Shown here: piece by piece, positions 6,435 through 8,448 of the stretch | How the letters are laid out: each line of letters begins with the position of its first letter | How positions within the stretch are numbered: position 1 is the stretch's first letter | Source: CAYNYM01 sp049366815 | Lineage (GTDB): Bacteria > Desulfobacterota > DSM-4660 > Desulfatiglandales > HGW-15 | Length of the DNA stretch: 8,448 bases | Direction: 5' to 3' | Assembly (NCBI GenBank): GCA_049366815.1 | Contig: JBMNCO010000006.1 | Location: 1-8,448, forward strand | Program-made: the position numbers and the translations under genes | The notes under the pieces: model-generated | Told to the model about the DNA's origin: nothing | The model's input: the letters and a program-made list of their open reading frames with translations, nothing else | Databases searched by the model: none

Positions 6435-6644
6435 ATGAATTTCAATGAGACAAGAAAGATGGCCAAAGGCATGGGCATCAACACCTATCGATTGAAAAAA
6501 CCGGACATCATTCGCGCCATCCAGCGGGCGGAATGCAATATGGAGTGCTTTGGGACGGAAAGGGTGGAATCTTGCAGTGAGGACCTGTGTCTATGGAGAC
6601 ATGATTGCCTTTGGTCAAAAAATTATTCGCCGTCTGATCATTGA
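6435..6644 (+). CDS. Small SAP/Rho_N-like protein with a four-cysteine C-terminus
   Basis: A 69-residue protein. Residues 5-32 (TRKMAKGMGINTYRLKKPDIIRAIQRA) fit the helix-extended-helix pattern of SAP, HeH and Rho N-terminal modules, which often bind nucleic acid. The tail has Cys38-Phe-Gly-Thr, Cys47, Cys52-Leu-Trp-Arg and Cys58, that is C-F-x7-C-x4-C-x-W-R-x2-C, plus Cys34. I recall the CFGT...CLWRxDC signature from small uncharacterised proteins in Desulfobacterota, often named only SAP or Rho-N domain protein. The cysteines may bind zinc or an Fe-S cluster (inference). The start at 6435 follows GAGGAGG (6423-6429) by five bases; an ATG at 6430 in another frame meets a stop after two codons. 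It is a paralogue of the protein at 6029 and probably shares its role. Confidence 0.82.
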   Translation: MNFNETRKMAKGMGINTYRLKKPDIIRAIQRAECNMECFGTERVESCSEDLCLWRHDCLWSKNYSPSDH

Positions 6645-6668
6645 TGACCTACCACTTGGTCCCCCCGG

Positions 6669-6684
6669 AATTTTGACTAAAATT
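6669..6684 (+). terminator. A/T-only inverted repeat, possible weak terminator
   Basis: AATTTT-GACT-AAAATT is a perfect 6-bp inverted repeat followed by TTT, 24 bases after the second small gene. An A/T-only stem is weak for termination. The same bases contain TTGACT (6673-6678), a good -35 match, but no -10 lies at the right distance. Its role is unclear. Confidence 0.25.
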
Positions 6685-6764
6685 TTTGATAGGCCTTTCA
6701 AAAGAGCAACCGGCCGATAGGCATAAAGACCTTTTCCCGCAGCCGGAATGATAGGAGTTTTCCC

Positions 6765-7064
6765 GTGGCATCCAATTTTAGAATCGATATGCACCATGAC
6801 GGTGCCACCCTGCACTTTCAATTGACGGGTGATTTTGACGGCATCTCCGCATGTCAACTGCTGGAACATTTGAAAAAGAGTTGCAACGGTATAAACCAGG
6901 TGATGGTTCATGCCGAATCCTTGAAAACCATTCACCCCTTTGGATGCAATGTCCTTCAAGGTCGTTTCCACGAACTCAAAGGTCATTCAGCCCGCATTTT
7001 CTTTGTAGGGGATAAGGCGAGACAGATCGCACCCGAAAAGGCCATGCATCTGCAGGCTCCATAA
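6765..7064 (+). CDS. STAS-like domain protein lacking the phospho-serine
   Basis: A 99-residue single-domain protein starting at GTG, seven bases after AGGAG (6753-6757). The pattern fits the STAS / anti-sigma-factor-antagonist fold: a beta strand ATLHFQLTGDFDG (14-26), helix ISACQLLEHLKKS, strand NQVMVHAESLKTI, the turn HPFG (57-60), and helix NVLQGRFHEL. In SpoIIAA-type antagonists this turn reads DSSG and its second serine is phosphorylated by the partner anti-sigma kinase. Here Phe59 takes that place, so classical phospho-switching should be impossible. It may be a constitutive binding partner or a structural adaptor in signalling. A PAS histidine kinase starts about 140 bases downstream, suggesting a functional link (inference). 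Similarity to STAS is judged by eye and is moderate. Confidence 0.7.
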   Translation: MASNFRIDMHHDGATLHFQLTGDFDGISACQLLEHLKKSCNGINQVMVHAESLKTIHPFGCNVLQGRFHELKGHSARIFFVGDKARQIAPEKAMHLQAP

Positions 7065-7201
7065 TCTGCAAGCGACGGTCTCAAATTTTTGATGTATTTT
7101 TCAGAATTCCCTGTTTGACCCTGTCATGTGCGATGGGATCGACATCCGGACGACTGCACTACACACTCCCGGCTTCTTTCGTAATGATGGAGGGTTATGC
7201 T

Positions 7202-8448
7202 TTGGTAGAAGGGATTGGAGAACAAGAAAAAATGAAGGACATGCCGGTCGTTCAGGCCATGTGCAAGACACAAAACGACATGGATTCTAAGGCAAGGATA
7301 AGCGGATTGGAAAACGATATTCCAGATTTTCAGTTATTAGAGCAGGCTCTCAAGGATAGCGAAGAACGTTATCGCATGGTGGCTGATTTCAATTACGATC
7401 TAGAGACATGGCGCGGGCCGGACGGCCGTTATATCTATGTTTCTCCCTCCTGCGAACGCATCACGGGTTACAGCCGGGATGTGTTCATGGATGACCCCTG
7501 GTTGATAGAAAGGATTGCCCATCCCGATGACAGGGAACGCGTCTCCAGGCATTTCAGAGAGGATTTCGGCGAAAGGGAAATAAGGCATATAGATTACAGG
7601 ATTTTCACAAGGGACGGAAAGGAGCGGTGGATCAGCCACTACTGTCAGCCGGTCTGCGGAGTGGACGGCGCATGGCTGGGCCGACGTTGCAGCGATAGAG
7701 ACTTCACGGATCGAAAGCGCTCCGAAGACGCCCTCAGAGAGTCCGAGGCGCACCACCGCGCCATCATCGAGTCCTTTGACGGCCTGATATATACCTGCTC
7801 CCAGGATTATCGCATTGAATTCCTGAACCAGCGATTCATTGATCGTATCGGTTACGATGCGAAGGGAGAATTATGTTACAAGGCCATTCATGGACGCGAC
7901 GTCGTCTGCTCCAGGTGCATATTCAAAGAGGTATTCAATGGCAAAACCATACGCAAGGAATTCCGGAGCACGGTGGATAACCGCTGGTATTACAGCATGA
8001 GCGCCCCCGTCTATCATATCGACGGCAGCATCTCCAAACAGACAATGATTTTTGACATCACCGACAGAAAAGAAATGGAAGAGGCGGTAAAGAGAGGTTC
8101 TGAAAGGATAAAGCGCTTCGCCTATTCCGTCTTGCATGATCTCAAAAATCCTGTGATCGGCATTTACGGGCTGACGAAAAACCTCCAAAAAGTATACGGT
8201 GAGACCCTCGATGAAAAGGGCAAGACCCATTGTGACCTCGTCCTGAAGGCAGCCGAAGAGATCTATTCACTCGTGCAACAGATCAATGTCTATATCTCTA
8301 CGAGCGAGGTCCCCCTGAAGGTCGAAAGCATAGACCTGAAAAATATCATCCAGCTCGTCAAAGAGGAATTTTCATCCCAACTCAGTCTTCGACGGATCGC
8401 CTGGTCGGAGCCTGAAGTTTTACCCGTGATCAAGGCCGACAGGATCTC
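7202..8448 (+). CDS. Soluble PAS-PAS sensor histidine kinase (3' end beyond window)
   Basis: An open frame reaches the right edge (415 codons seen). After a polar leader of about 53 residues comes a PAS_3-like domain (about 54-172: YVSPSCERITGYS, HPDDRERV, FTRDGKERWISHYCQPV, DFTDRKR). A second PAS follows (about 183-287, ending FDITDRKEMEE), with Cys225, Cys236 and Cys239 in C-x10-C-x2-C, the same spacing as in PAS3 of the kinase at 2810. Next is a HisKA domain with phospho-acceptor His312 in SVLHDLKNPVIG; the ATPase domain is only beginning at the edge. No membrane segment is seen. The start is uncertain: TTG at 7202 has GGAGGG (7189-7194) seven bases upstream and is my choice, while ATG at 7232 (GGAG 11 bases away) and ATG at 7184/7187 are alternatives. 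The HDLKNP histidine box is of the ordinary HisKA class, unlike the HisKA_3 of the first kinase. Its regulator is not in view. Confidence 0.88.
   Translation, partial: MVEGIGEQEKMKDMPVVQAMCKTQNDMDSKARISGLENDIPDFQLLEQALKDSEERYRMVADFNYDLETWRGPDGRYIYVSPSCERITGYSRDVFMDDPWLIERIAHPDDRERVSRHFREDFGEREIRHIDYRIFTRDGKERWISHYCQPVCGVDGAWLGRRCSDRDFTDRKRSEDALRESEAHHRAIIESFDGLIYTCSQDYRIEFLNQRFIDRIGYDAKGELCYKAIHGRDVVCSRCIFKEVFNGKTIRKEFRSTVDNRWYYSMSAPVYHIDGSISKQTMIFDITDRKEMEEAVKRGSERIKRFAYSVLHDLKNPVIGIYGLTKNLQKVYGETLDEKGKTHCDLVLKAAEEIYSLVQQINVYISTSEVPLKVESIDLKNIIQLVKEEFSSQLSLRRIAWSEPEVLPVIKADRI

Noticed and set aside
6430..6438. Two-codon ORF (ATG AGA TGA) overlapping the start of the second small gene
   Set aside because: Its ATG touches the ribosome site with no spacer, so initiation there is unlikely. 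The next ATG at 6435 has correct spacing.

Overview
The window looks like chromosomal DNA from a Gram-negative environmental bacterium, most likely in the Desulfobacterota (former Deltaproteobacteria). This is inferred from moderate GC content, soluble multi-PAS histidine kinases, and a small SAP/Rho_N-like protein with a CFGT...CLWRxDC signature that I associate with that group. No rRNA or marker gene confirms it. All recognisable genes are on the + strand.

Layout. Positions 1-53 look like the tail of an unseen upstream gene, closed by a strong intrinsic terminator (80-107). A control region with a dyad (226-249) precedes an NCS2-type (xanthine/uracil permease fold) membrane transporter (289-1653). 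This is followed, perhaps in the same transcript, by a stand-alone PD-(D/E)XK nuclease with a Cas4/AddB-like four-cysteine cluster signature (1743-2630). After a gap holding a promoter-like element and a dyad comes a two-component pair: a soluble four-PAS histidine kinase of the NarX/DegS (HisKA_3) class (2810-5110), overlapping by 32 bp a NarL/FixJ-type response regulator (5079-5747).

The second half is a 281-bp spacer with a hairpin, then two small cysteine-rich paralogues (6029-6268 and 6435-6644) separated by a hairpin-rich spacer. Next come a STAS-like protein lacking the usual phosphorylatable serine (6765-7064) and a second soluble PAS-PAS histidine kinase that runs off the right edge (7202-8448).

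How it may fit together. The kinase/regulator pair is an obvious signalling unit. Both kinases have a PAS domain with the same C-x10-C-x2-C pattern, so they may sense related redox or metal cues (inference). The STAS-like protein next to the second kinase could belong to the same signalling neighbourhood. The least explained element is the tandem pair of four-cysteine mini-proteins, with a possible remnant of a partial third copy, directly downstream of the response regulator. I see no CRISPR array, insertion sequence, tRNA or rRNA.
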